This document shows positions 1 through 6,709 of a DNA stretch of 64,000 nt, piece after piece (position 1 is the first letter of the stretch; each line of letters starts with the position of its first letter). Source of the DNA: Rikenellaceae bacterium (lineage in GTDB: Bacteria > Bacteroidota > Bacteroidia > Bacteroidales > Rikenellaceae); assembly GCA_902363575.1 (NCBI GenBank), contig CABJAJ010000003.1:186001-250000 (forward strand), given 5' to 3'. Position numbers and translations under genes: made by a program. The notes beneath the pieces are model-generated. The model ran no database searches and was not told the DNA's origin. It saw only the letters and a program-made list of their open reading frames with translations.

Positions 1-289
1 GGAAATCCGATGCGCTGTCATGGTTGCCGTCGACGACCTGTACCGCATCGAAATAACCGATATAGGTCGCGGTCAATGTATACCTCCCGTTATCGGGAAG
101 CCGCAGTTCGTAATGCCCTTCGACATCCGTCACGGCACCGAGCGCCGGACGCTCTTTCACGATGACGGTGGCGCCCGCCAAGGGCTCGCCGTTGCCGTCG
201 GTCACGATACCGAAGATTCGGTTCTGCGCCAAAACATCGGTCGCAGCGAGCAGTCCGAGCAACAAAAAAATAACGGTTCTTTTCATCAT
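1..289 (-). CDS. TonB-dependent outer-membrane receptor, N-terminal part (cut by window edge)
   Basis: Reading the minus strand from the ATG at 287-289 gives a Sec signal peptide (MKRTVIFLLLGLLAATDVLA, then QN) followed by a carboxypeptidase-regulatory-like beta-sandwich (IFGIVTDGNGEPLAGATV, then GAVTDVEGHYELRLP and YTLTATYIGY). This domain is the usual N-terminal extension of Bacteroidota TonB-dependent receptors. The plug and barrel lie outside the window. Its start overlaps the stop of the HmuY-like gene as ATGA, so the two are translationally coupled. With the HmuY-like and calycin-like lipoproteins it forms an operon whose likely substrate is haem; the substrate is inferred from the neighbours, not from the receptor. 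Confidence 0.8.
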   Translation of the reverse strand, partial: MMKRTVIFLLLGLLAATDVLAQNRIFGIVTDGNGEPLAGATVIVKERPALGAVTDVEGHYELRLPDNGRYTLTATYIGYFDAVQVVDGNHDSASDF

Positions 290-945
290 GGCTGCACGGG
301 GTATAGATAGTCGATGGTCATGAATCCCTTGACGGCCGCGTCGTTCATGAAGTTCGTCAGACGAAGCGCCGCAAAGGTGCCGTCGGCGAGACGAATCAGA
401 TAGACTTTGCCGGAGAGCGTGTATACGGGCGGCATGGTCGAGGTATCGACATGAAGCCACCTCGACAAAACGGGATTATACCAGTCTTCGGCGTAGCGGA
501 TGATACCGTCCATCATCTGCGACATGTCCACCGTTATCTTGTCGGTCGTCCATTCGTCCGCCGTGAACGCCTCTTCGGGAAGGGAGCCGACGGCGGGCAG
601 CGCGCCGAAATCGGCCGCCGCACTCTCCATGACGGCTCCGCCGTTGGTCTTGGCGTCGTAGCGGTGGACGGCGAAATCCCACTGTCCGAGAGCTTCTTCG
701 CCGACGGCTACCGTAGTTGCCTGCTTGCCGTGCAGGTCGATGTAATGCCATTCGGTGTAGTCCGTGGCGTCGATATAGATGCGTCCCGTATGCAACTTGT
801 CATCGACGGCGACGAAGCCGTATATCTTGGTTTCTTCAGACTGCGGAGCGTCGTAGATATCCTCGAATATGCCGTTACAAGCCGAGAGCGATAGCATGGC
901 TATCACTCCCGACAGAATAGATGTTATTTTATGGCTTACTGACAT
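286..945 (-). CDS. HmuY-like haem-binding surface lipoprotein
   Basis: 219 residues. An N-terminal hydrophobic signal ends in a lipobox (LSLSAC, Cys at about residue 23), so the mature protein should be lipid-anchored and probably surface exposed. The rest matches the HmuY family pattern: a beta-rich body with a repeated WxxxDL/WDFAVHRYDAKTNGG segment and a C-terminal part reading YLIRLADGTFAALRLTNF. HmuY proteins take haem from host carriers and hand it to a TonB-dependent receptor; here the receptor gene begins at its stop codon. I cannot assign the axial haem ligands with certainty. Middle gene of a three-gene operon transcribed from the promoter near 1.83-1.86 kb. Confidence 0.75.
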   Translation of the reverse strand: MSVSHKITSILSGVIAMLSLSACNGIFEDIYDAPQSEETKIYGFVAVDDKLHTGRIYIDATDYTEWHYIDLHGKQATTVAVGEEALGQWDFAVHRYDAKTNGGAVMESAAADFGALPAVGSLPEEAFTADEWTTDKITVDMSQMMDGIIRYAEDWYNPVLSRWLHVDTSTMPPVYTLSGKVYLIRLADGTFAALRLTNFMNDAAVKGFMTIDYLYPVQP

Positions 946-964
946 CTCTGTTCGTATTAGGTGA

Positions 965-1792
965 TTACTCTGCGGTGGCGGGAGCCTTGCCCGGCAGCAA
1001 GGTAATTGTCAATCCGCCCATAACGGCAGGCGCGTTGAATGCAATAGAGAAATCATCTTTTGCAGCGTTGCTTGTTCCCGTCATGGTGAAGGCGTAGTCC
1101 TTTACATTGTCGCCCATGCCCATCGAAACCGTTCCGTCGCCCGTGAACTCGTATTGGTCGCCGTCCTTCGTAACAGCAGCCTTGGCAACCCGGAACGTGC
1201 CCCATGTCGCCGATTCGAATACGACGGCAAGTGTCCCGTCGCCGTTGGCCGTCATCTTCAGACTTTCATCGTCGGTATAACGGTTCTGGAAATAGGCGCA
1301 GTCGGCATCGGTGTAACCTTCGTAGGTTCCTGCCAGCAACAAATCGGCGGGGGCTTCACCCGTAGTGAAATCGATGGTCAGGCCACCCATAACGCCGGCA
1401 ACTTTGAACTGCATCTGTGCCTTTTCACGGGAATCGATCTCTGCGGTGTATGTGCAGTCATAGGAAGAGACGTTGCCGCCCATGCCCATTTTCGTCTGTC
1501 CGCTGCCCGTGAGGGTGTAGGTGCCACCGTTCTCGCTCATCTGCGCATCCGGAATGGTAAACTCGCCCCATGAGCCGGAGGTGAAAGTCACGCGGGCCGA
1601 GCCGTCGGCGTTTTCGGTGACGGTAATGGTCTCATCCGCCGTACAGGTGTTCTGGAAATAGGCGCACCCCGCAAGAGTGTAACCTTCGTAACGGCCCGCT
1701 ATGTCGGCGACAGTGGGTAACTCCTTTTCATCACTGCATGCTGCCGAGCAAAGCGCCACGACAGACATCGCTAAAATCGTTTTGAGTTTCAT
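965..1792 (-). CDS. Lipoprotein with two tandem calycin-like domains
   Basis: 275 residues with a lipoprotein signal (VVALCSAAC). The mature part is an internal duplication: residues about 33-130 and 150-255 align well. Each copy contains GRYEGYT or GTYEGYT, CAYFQN, a DE pair, a SGSWGEF or SATWGTF segment and a MGMG(G/D)NV segment. The pattern fits the calycin-like lipoprotein family seen beside HmuY-type genes in Bacteroidales. The ligand is unknown; a small hydrophobic or porphyrin-like molecule is an inference from fold and context. First gene of the putative haem operon, 19 bases upstream of the HmuY-like gene. Confidence 0.7.
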   Translation of the reverse strand: MKLKTILAMSVVALCSAACSDEKELPTVADIAGRYEGYTLAGCAYFQNTCTADETITVTENADGSARVTFTSGSWGEFTIPDAQMSENGGTYTLTGSGQTKMGMGGNVSSYDCTYTAEIDSREKAQMQFKVAGVMGGLTIDFTTGEAPADLLLAGTYEGYTDADCAYFQNRYTDDESLKMTANGDGTLAVVFESATWGTFRVAKAAVTKDGDQYEFTGDGTVSMGMGDNVKDYAFTMTGTSNAAKDDFSIAFNAPAVMGGLTITLLPGKAPATAE

Positions 1793-1824
1793 ATCGAATT
1801 GTTTTAATGTTTATTTTCCGGCGG

Positions 1825-1855
1825 CAAAATTACTCGTGGATTCCACGGCGGGCAA
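1825..1855 (-). promoter_or_regulatory. Bacteroidota-type promoter of the haem operon
   Basis: Read on the minus strand, TTG (1853-1855), 20 bases, then TAATTTTG (1825-1832), matching the TTG/TAnnTTTG consensus. It lies about 33 bases upstream of the calycin-like lipoprotein start. Confidence 0.65.
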
Positions 1856-1912
1856 TACTCCGATTTTAGTATTTTGAAACGCTATTGCATTACCTTTCAC
1901 TATTTTTTGGTA

Positions 1913-1943
1913 TTGCCTGCTATTATATAAGTGAGTAATTTTG
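1913..1943 (+). promoter_or_regulatory. Bacteroidota-type promoter of the hemerythrin-LuxR regulator
   Basis: TTG (1913-1915), 20 bases, TAATTTTG (1936-1943). The -7 box is identical to that of the divergent haem operon. Because it lies downstream of a possible GTG at 1931, the promoter forces the later ATG at 1973 as the start of the regulator. Confidence 0.65.
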
Positions 1944-1972
1944 CAACCGTAAACAGAGATTTTCAAAAAAGG

Positions 1973-2932
1973 ATGAATAATTCGAACAGTTATCAAGCCG
2001 GCGATAAAATGCGCGATTTGGTCCGGAATAACAGTGCGTTGATTCTGGTCTTGGGGCGTTTCGATATTTCTTTGGGGTTCGGCGACAAATCGGTCCGGGA
2101 AGTATGCCGGACGCATCATGTGGATGAGAAGACATTTTTGGCGGTGGTGAATTATGTAGCGGGACGGGATTACCATTTCGAGGATGTGTCGCTGCCCTCG
2201 CTGATACGGTACCTGAAACAGTCGCACGAATATTTCTTGGATTTCAATCTTCCGAACATCCGCCGCAAACTGATCGAAGCCGTCGATTGTTCGGACAGCA
2301 ACGACATCGCCATGCTCATCATACGTTTCTATGACGAATATTTTCAGGCGGTCCGCAAACACATGGAGTATGAGAATGATACGGTGTTCTCCTATGTCGA
2401 GCAGTTGTCCCAAGGCCATTTGAAACGGAACTACACCATCTCCGAGTTCGCGAGCAAGCATACGCCCATAGGCGACAAGCTCAAAGAACTGAAAGACGTT
2501 ATCATACGGTGCTACCCCGAGAAGAACAACTACCTGCTGAATGCGGCTTTGCTGGAAATCATTTTGTGCGAGCAGGATTTGACGTCGCACTGCATGATCG
2601 AGGACAAGCTGTTCGTGCCTGCCGTGAAGCTCATCGAGCAGCAGTTAAGAAAGAAAGGCGATACGGTTTATGTAGGCAAACCCGATAATGACGATCTCGA
2701 CAAGAAAGACAAGTTGGCAATGCTCAGCGACAGGGAAAAAGATATTATCGCTTGCGTCACCAAGGGCATGAGCAATAAGGAGATCGCCGACTCGCTCTAC
2801 CTTTCGGTGCATACCGTAACCACCCACCGGCGTAATATCTCCAACAAGTTGCAGATTCACACGACAGCCGGACTGGCGATTTATGCCATTGCCAACAAGC
2901 TGGTCAATATCGAGGACATACAGGTGGGATAG
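1973..2932 (+). CDS. LuxR-type transcription regulator with hemerythrin-like (RIC/YtfE-type) sensor domain
   Basis: 319 residues from the ATG at 1973. Residues about 30-225 have the helical pattern and metal ligands of RIC/YtfE hemerythrin domains: SHEYFLD (H85), HMEYE (H130, E134), KHTPIG (H163) and HCMIE (H206, E210), with spacing like that of E. coli YtfE. This predicts a non-haem di-iron centre. Residues about 250-310 are a LuxR/NarL HTH (LSDREKDIIACVTKGMSNKE, then IADSLYLSVHTVTTH). Di-iron hemerythrins respond to O2, NO or iron status, so the protein is probably an iron/redox sensor. It is divergent from the haem-uptake operon, which it may control; that link is inference. An HU gene follows 23 bases later. 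Confidence 0.75.
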   Translation: MNNSNSYQAGDKMRDLVRNNSALILVLGRFDISLGFGDKSVREVCRTHHVDEKTFLAVVNYVAGRDYHFEDVSLPSLIRYLKQSHEYFLDFNLPNIRRKLIEAVDCSDSNDIAMLIIRFYDEYFQAVRKHMEYENDTVFSYVEQLSQGHLKRNYTISEFASKHTPIGDKLKELKDVIIRCYPEKNNYLLNAALLEIILCEQDLTSHCMIEDKLFVPAVKLIEQQLRKKGDTVYVGKPDNDDLDKKDKLAMLSDREKDIIACVTKGMSNKEIADSLYLSVHTVTTHRRNISNKLQIHTTAGLAIYAIANKLVNIEDIQVG

Positions 2933-2955
2933 CCAAATCGTACAGGACAAGAGCA

Positions 2956-3219
2956 ATGAATAAAAAAGAACTGATCCGTGCCATATCATACGAACTCGAC
3001 CCGCCCATATCACAAGACAAAATCACGCTGATACTCGACAAAGCCGTTGAGATAACCAAGCGTACCCTTGCAACAGGTGAACCTGTAAAATGGGCCGGCT
3101 TCGGTTCTTTTGTCATGAAAGATGTTCCACCTCGATTATTCTATTCCACCCGGTTGGAGAAATATACCACCTCCAAAGGCTACAAACGAATCACGTTCGT
3201 TCCGTCGAGGACAAAATAA
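2956..3219 (+). CDS. HU/IHF-family DNA-binding protein
   Basis: 87 residues with the HU/IHF fold: MNKKELIRAISYE at the N terminus, the GFGSF turn (WAGFGSFVMKD) and a shortened beta arm. It is shorter and less canonical than the HU gene at 4945 and closely resembles the one at 5433 (shared MNKKELIR, TGEPVKW and GFGS blocks), so it belongs to a divergent HU paralogue family. It starts 23 bases after the hemerythrin-LuxR gene and is probably co-transcribed with it. A hairpin follows the stop codon. Its specific role is unknown. Confidence 0.8.
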   Translation: MNKKELIRAISYELDPPISQDKITLILDKAVEITKRTLATGEPVKWAGFGSFVMKDVPPRLFYSTRLEKYTTSKGYKRITFVPSRTK

Positions 3220-3242
3220 CGGACAGCCTGCTCGCAAAACCG

Positions 3243-3276
3243 AAGCTATCGGAAATTTTCCGGTAGCTTTCTTTGT
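3243..3276 (+). terminator. Probable intrinsic terminator after the HU gene
   Basis: Imperfect inverted repeat (AAGCTATCGGAAA / TTTTCCGGTAGCTTT) followed by CTTTGTTAT. It would end the LuxR-HU transcript before the RNA element. Confidence 0.5.
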
Positions 3277-3306
3277 TATATATCCTGTTTTTTCAGGCAG
3301 AATACC

Positions 3307-3543
3307 TATCTTTGCAAAAGATTTAAGATATTCAGAAAGCGTTTAGCTTTTGCTTTGCAACACGAAGTCTGGTAAATTTCGATCTCCCGCAATGCAAATA
3401 GATAAACGCCCGCGTTATGCGTGGGCATTATCTGTTGCGGGAGAAGGTTTACCAGAGCCTGTGTTGCGACAAGTGTAATGTCCCACGCTTTTCGCATGTG
3501 TAACCGGACCTGAGAGGGGCATAAGGTCTCAACATTCAGGTCA
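3307..3543 (+). ncRNA. Structured RNA, copy 1 (resembles the Bacteroidales-1 RNA class)
   Basis: A TATCTTTG promoter box (3307-3314) precedes about 225 bases that recur at 3870-4105. Shared blocks in order: AAAGCGTTTRGCTTTT, CTGGTAAATT, CACGTTATGCGTGGGC-like hairpin, TTTACCAG, CGACAAG, TGTCCCACGCTTT and AGGGGC. CTGGTAAA (3369-3376) pairs with TTTACCAG (3448-3455), enclosing TCTCCCGCAA paired with TTGCGGGAGA. In copy 2 the inner stem has a different sequence but still pairs, which is covariation. A last hairpin (ACCTGA/TCAGGT) ends three bases before the ATG at 3544. Assignment to the Bacteroidales-1 class is from memory of its description and is unverified. Confidence 0.65.
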
Positions 3544-3765
3544 ATGGAAAAATCACTCTTGGAACAACTTATGATGTTGCCTGCCGATGTCACCACAGCA
3601 ACCATACAAGGTGTTGTCATGCAAACAATCGACGAAGCTACCCGACAATCCCTTCTTCAATCCGATCCCGAAGATGCACATATCCACGAATGTATCCTTT
3701 CCAACGGTACATTCATCGCCGATATGCAAAATGACCGGCTGCTTGCCTTGTACAAAGTCCGGTAA
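3544..3765 (+). CDS. Small protein directly downstream of structured RNA copy 1
   Basis: 73 residues, no family recognised and no signal peptide or membrane segment. The start context (CAATGGAAAAA) closely matches that of the second small ORF (CAATGGACAAAA), although the encoded proteins differ beyond the first residues. In both copies the ATG follows within a few bases of the last RNA hairpin, so expression is probably tied to the RNA element. The protein is hydrophilic and mildly acidic (QSDPEDAHIHE). Confidence 0.5.
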   Translation: MEKSLLEQLMMLPADVTTATIQGVVMQTIDEATRQSLLQSDPEDAHIHECILSNGTFIADMQNDRLLALYKVR

Positions 3766-3869
3766 CATATATAGTTTTCAGACACCGGAAAACGAACCGT
3801 AAGAACTGATAAATGAGGCATTTTCATAAGTTCTTGCGGCTTCTTTATGCAAACAAGGCAAATAATCGC

Positions 3870-4105
3870 TATCTTTGCGGTGTTTTAAGAAAAATATTGG
3901 AAAGCGTTTGGCTTTTATCCCGTAAATCGGAATCTGGTAAATTCACTACACATGGGATAACAAGACTGAATGCTCACGTTATGCGTGGGCGTTACTTGTT
4001 ATGTGTAGGGTTTACCAGAACCTCGATTACGACAAGCTGATGTCCCACGCTTTCGTATATACCAACATAACCGGTCTGTAGGGGCAACAGCCACCTTACA
4101 AGACA
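3870..4105 (+). ncRNA. Structured RNA, copy 2 (resembles the Bacteroidales-1 RNA class)
   Basis: A TATCTTTG promoter box (3870-3877) is followed by a second copy of the element at 3307-3543. CTGGTAAA (3934-3941) pairs with TTTACCAG (4011-4018). The inner stem pairs CTACACAT with ATGTGTAG and ATAACAAG with CTTGTTAT; these bases differ from copy 1 while pairing is kept. The hairpin TGCTCACGTTATGCGTGGGC (3971-3990), the downstream CCCACGC (4044-4050), which could pair alternatively with GCGTGGG, and the final GTCT...AGAC hairpin with an AGGGGC loop are all kept. The transcript continues into the ATG at 4106. Confidence 0.65.
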
Positions 4106-4321
4106 ATGGACAAAAACCAGAAACACCCGTCCGCTTCACAATCAGAACCTGTTACCGGTAATAATTCTACCCGTGAACAGCAAGCCCAAGAAATCATGCA
4201 GCAACTCGTATCCGAAGGTATCTTCACCCCGGACGAAGCCGCCGAAGTCACTTTCTCAGACACTGCATTCATCTGCATCCCCGATACAGAAAAGCAGGCC
4301 GACAAAAAAGGCGTGAAATGA
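4106..4321 (+). CDS. Small protein directly downstream of structured RNA copy 2
   Basis: 71 residues, no family recognised. The N-terminal half is polar and probably disordered (Gln/Ser/Asn rich, up to about residue 30); the C-terminal half has a short helical segment (QQAQEIMQQLVSEGIFTPDE) and ends in a lysine-rich tail. It has no signal peptide. It begins two bases after the terminal RNA hairpin, as in copy 1, and its last codons form part of a terminator hairpin shared with the convergent gene. Confidence 0.5.
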   Translation: MDKNQKHPSASQSEPVTGNNSTREQQAQEIMQQLVSEGIFTPDEAAEVTFSDTAFICIPDTEKQADKKGVK

Positions 4322-4348
4322 ATCTCATCCCACGCCTTTCGCATCTTT
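4304..4348. terminator. Bidirectional intrinsic terminator
   Basis: AAAAAAGGCGTG (4304-4315) and CACGCCTTT (4331-4339) form a stem. On the minus strand a run of six T follows; on the plus strand TTTCGCATCTTTT follows. It separates the small ORF from the convergent gene at 4348-4935. Confidence 0.7.
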
Positions 4349-4935
4349 TATTCCGATTTACGTTTGCATAGTGCGTCATACTGCGAAACAGTCAGCGTAA
4401 AATCCGTAATATCGAATCCGAGCACTTTCCACCAATATCGGAACGAATAGCCCGTTTCCGACGAAACCCGTTTGTTTTTGCAGAGCCGGTCGATAGACTT
4501 TTCCCGCAGATTAGTTATTGACGCCACATCCTTCAAAGAGCGCAACACCGCTTCAAGCCGTCCTTCTTCATCAAATACCAACACCTTACGCTCTCGGGGG
4601 CCCGATTTGCCGCCGCGTCTTTTAGGCCCGACCTCTTCCACATGTTCGACATCTGGAACAAGTTTGTCCGCTTGCTGTTTCAGCAACGGTTTCGGTTGCA
4701 ATCCGGACAACCAGTACACCTGCTCGCCGCTGACCCGAAAAGTAACACTGCGCCGTCCGACAAGTTGTTCTGGTGCGAAGAGGCATCGGTACACAAGGTC
4801 ATTTGCTTTATCGATGGTAATTTCGACAAACAAGGAGTCACCCTCTGTCAGATCTTTGATATTGATTCGATGCGGCATCTTCTCTCCGCTGCGACGGCCT
4901 TTCCGAAGAATAATCCGCTCTTTGATTACGGCCAT
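4348..4935 (-). CDS. Hypothetical protein with C-terminal NUMOD1-like DNA-binding segment
   Basis: 195 residues. The N-terminal 90 residues are beta-rich and basic (RIILRKGRRSGEKM, VYRCLFAPEQLVGRR). The C-terminal part (VLVFDEEGRLEAVLRSLKDV, then NLREKSIDRLCKNKRVSSET, GYSFRYW) follows the pattern of NUMOD1 modules: a short beta hairpin, an S-x-x-[DE]-[VA] helix, K/R-rich turn and a final G-Y-x-F/W strand. NUMOD1 modules bind DNA in homing endonucleases and some regulators. No nuclease motif is present here, so a DNA-binding regulator or nucleoid protein is likelier. It ends a two-gene unit with the HU gene 9 bases upstream. Confidence 0.5.
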   Translation of the reverse strand: MAVIKERIILRKGRRSGEKMPHRINIKDLTEGDSLFVEITIDKANDLVYRCLFAPEQLVGRRSVTFRVSGEQVYWLSGLQPKPLLKQQADKLVPDVEHVEEVGPKRRGGKSGPRERKVLVFDEEGRLEAVLRSLKDVASITNLREKSIDRLCKNKRVSSETGYSFRYWWKVLGFDITDFTLTVSQYDALCKRKSE

Positions 4936-4944
4936 CGAGTCTTG

Positions 4945-5226
4945 CTATTTAACCTCCTTTACGGCAGCCAAAAAACTCTTGGCCGGCTTGAAAGCGGGAA
5001 TACTATGGGCCGGAATCGTGATTGTCGTGTTCTTCGAGATATTACGGGCGACCTTCTCGGCTCTTTTCTTGATGATGAAACTGCCGAATCCGCGCAGAAA
5101 CACCTCATTTCCTGCAATCATCGAATCCTTTACGCTTTCCATAAATGCTTCGACAACGCTCATTACCACAGTCTTTTCCACTCCCGTCTGTTTTGCAATC
5201 TCTGCAACAATTTCAGCCTTAGTCAT
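4945..5226 (-). CDS. HU/IHF-family DNA-binding protein (canonical type)
   Basis: 93 residues. MTKAEIVAEIAKQTGVEK start, helical dimerisation region, GFGSFIIKKRAEKVARN turn and beta arm, and a C-terminal PAFKPAKSF, the family signature. Of the three HU genes here it is the most canonical. First gene of a unit with the NUMOD1-like protein. A TATATTTG box lies about 45 bases upstream. Confidence 0.9.
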   Translation of the reverse strand: MTKAEIVAEIAKQTGVEKTVVMSVVEAFMESVKDSMIAGNEVFLRGFGSFIIKKRAEKVARNISKNTTITIPAHSIPAFKPAKSFLAAVKEVK

Positions 5227-5269
5227 AATGCCTGATATTTTTTAAGTTATAGATTTCTTTTAGCGAACG

Positions 5270-5277
5270 CAAATATA
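5270..5277 (-). promoter_or_regulatory. TAnnTTTG promoter box of the canonical HU gene
   Basis: TATATTTG on the minus strand within a strongly AT-rich 205-base intergenic stretch (5227-5432). No convincing -33 element is seen. The rest of that stretch shows no further feature I can support. Confidence 0.45.
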
Positions 5278-5432
5278 CGAAATATAGTATAATAAATCAT
5301 TGATAATTAGCACTTCTTGTAGAATTAAAATTCACTTGAATATAGACAAATCATTCTCGCGGGTCTTCGCATCTCATTTATTATAAGCCAATTGCGAATG
5401 CAATATGCATTACACGTTCAAACAGAGAAAAA

Positions 5433-5714
5433 TTAGTCCGACATAGGTCGTTTATTTTTCCCGGATTCCTTGAATACAATCTTCCTACTGCCTTTTGACA
5501 CGATATATTTTTTCAACATCGGAGAATAGAGTTTCTTGGGAAGAATTTCTTTAATGCCCAATGATCCGAATCCAGACCATTTCACAGGTTCTCCCGTATC
5601 AAGTGTTCGTTGGATTATTTCGACAGTTTTATCAAGAACGAGAGCGACTTTTTCTTGGGACATTGGAAGGTCGAGTTCTTGTGTAACGATACGGATCAAT
5701 TCTTTTTTATTCAT
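5433..5714 (-). CDS. HU/IHF-family DNA-binding protein (divergent paralogue)
   Basis: 93 residues, closely related to the HU gene at 2956 (MNKKELIR, SQEKVALVLDKTVEI, TGEPVKWSGFGSLGIKE). The second Phe of the GFGSF turn is replaced by Leu. It follows tatC by only 2 bases and is the last gene of the flavodoxin-Tat operon, so it is expressed with the redox genes. Why a nucleoid protein sits in that operon is unknown. Confidence 0.8.
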   Translation of the reverse strand: MNKKELIRIVTQELDLPMSQEKVALVLDKTVEIIQRTLDTGEPVKWSGFGSLGIKEILPKKLYSPMLKKYIVSKGSRKIVFKESGKNKRPMSD

Positions 5715-5716
5715 GT

Positions 5717-6493
5717 CTAATTAGCTTGTTTTACGATCCATATACTAACCTCATATAGTATCCACATTGGCAACGCGACAAGCGATAGGGTGAAGACATC
5801 CGAAGTCGGGGTAATGATTGCCGCCACGACAAGAATGATTACGATGGCATGTTTCCGGTATCGGTGCATGAAGTCGGCTGAAAGAAAGCCTAATTTTGCG
5901 AACAGCCATGAAAGCATGGGAATTTCAAAAACGAGCCCCATGGCAAGGCACATCATCACCAGCGTTGAGATATACGAATCGAGGGTAATGAGATTATCCA
6001 CCTCGCCACTGACTTGATAAGTCCCCAAGAAACGGAATGTCAGCGGAAAAATCAGAAAGTAGCTGATCAATACCCCCAGACCGAACATCACGTAGCCGCC
6101 CCCGACCACTCTCGTAACATACCGCCGTTCGTTTTCATAAAGTGCAGGCGACACAAACCGGAAGAGTTGATAAAGGATATACGGCGAGGCGCACAACACT
6201 CCGGCACACAGTGCGGTCTTTATGTGAATGATGAACTGCTGTGCCAGTCCCGTGTTGATGAGCCGGACGGAGAAAGATTCGGACAAGCCTCCGCTCCATG
6301 CCGCAATCTGGTTGAAAAGGCGGTAGGTGATAAATCCGTCGCTCTTGGGGGCGAGTACGACCGAAAAGAGTTGTTCCTTGAAAAAGAACGCCACCATGCC
6401 AAACCCGACGGTTACGAGGGCGATCTTTCCAATCGCCGCCCGCAACACGTCGAGATGTTCCCAGAAGGATTGCTTGTTCTCCGCCGCCATCAT
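5717..6493 (-). CDS. tatC: Sec-independent (Tat) translocase subunit TatC
   Basis: 258 residues. The N terminus (FWEHLDVLRAAIGKIALV) matches the TatC cytoplasmic signature (FxxHLxELR) that recognises the twin-arginine signal; the usual Glu and Arg are seen as Val-Leu-Arg. About six hydrophobic segments follow, with the conserved SPYILYQLFRFVSPAL loop and the acidic FEIPMLSW helix. TatC with TatA exports folded, cofactor-loaded proteins. It is immediately downstream of tatA and of three flavodoxin genes, and two proteins of the same region (at 9817 and 13424) carry RR signals, suggesting that the translocase is supplied for this region's substrates. Confidence 0.93.
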   Translation of the reverse strand: MMAAENKQSFWEHLDVLRAAIGKIALVTVGFGMVAFFFKEQLFSVVLAPKSDGFITYRLFNQIAAWSGGLSESFSVRLINTGLAQQFIIHIKTALCAGVLCASPYILYQLFRFVSPALYENERRYVTRVVGGGYVMFGLGVLISYFLIFPLTFRFLGTYQVSGEVDNLITLDSYISTLVMMCLAMGLVFEIPMLSWLFAKLGFLSADFMHRYRKHAIVIILVVAAIITPTSDVFTLSLVALPMWILYEVSIWIVKQAN

Positions 6494-6496
6494 CGG

Positions 6497-6691
6497 TTAT
6501 TCCTTTTTTTCAGGTTCCGTTTCTATTTCCTGCTTCATCTCGTTCATCCCTTCCTTGAATGAACGTACCCCTTTGCCGAGACCTTTCATCAGTTCGGGAA
6601 TCTTCTTGCCGCCGAAAAACAGCAATACCACGAGTGCGATCAGCAACACTTCCTGCATGCCGATACCGCCGATAAACAAGGGTGTCATCAT
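6497..6691 (-). CDS. tatA: Tat translocase pore subunit TatA/E
   Basis: 64 residues. An N-terminal transmembrane helix ([20 protein letters not shown]) is followed by the TatA hinge ([16 protein letters not shown]) and an amphipathic, charged C terminus. TatA oligomers open the membrane for folded substrates selected by TatC. The best start is probably the ATG at the MQEV residue or the MM 11 residues earlier; both keep the helix. It lies 3 bases upstream of tatC and 18 bases after the flavodoxin-cyclophilin gene. Confidence 0.9.
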   Translation of the reverse strand: MMTPLFIGGIGMQEVLLIALVVLLFFGGKKIPELMKGLGKGVRSFKEGMNEMKQEIETEPEKKE

Positions 6692-6709
6692 TATTGCTTT
6701 TAATTTTGG

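Noticed and set aside
1931..1972. GTG at 1931 as the start of the hemerythrin-LuxR gene
   Set aside because: The TAATTTTG promoter box at 1936-1943 lies after it, so the ATG at 1973 is used.
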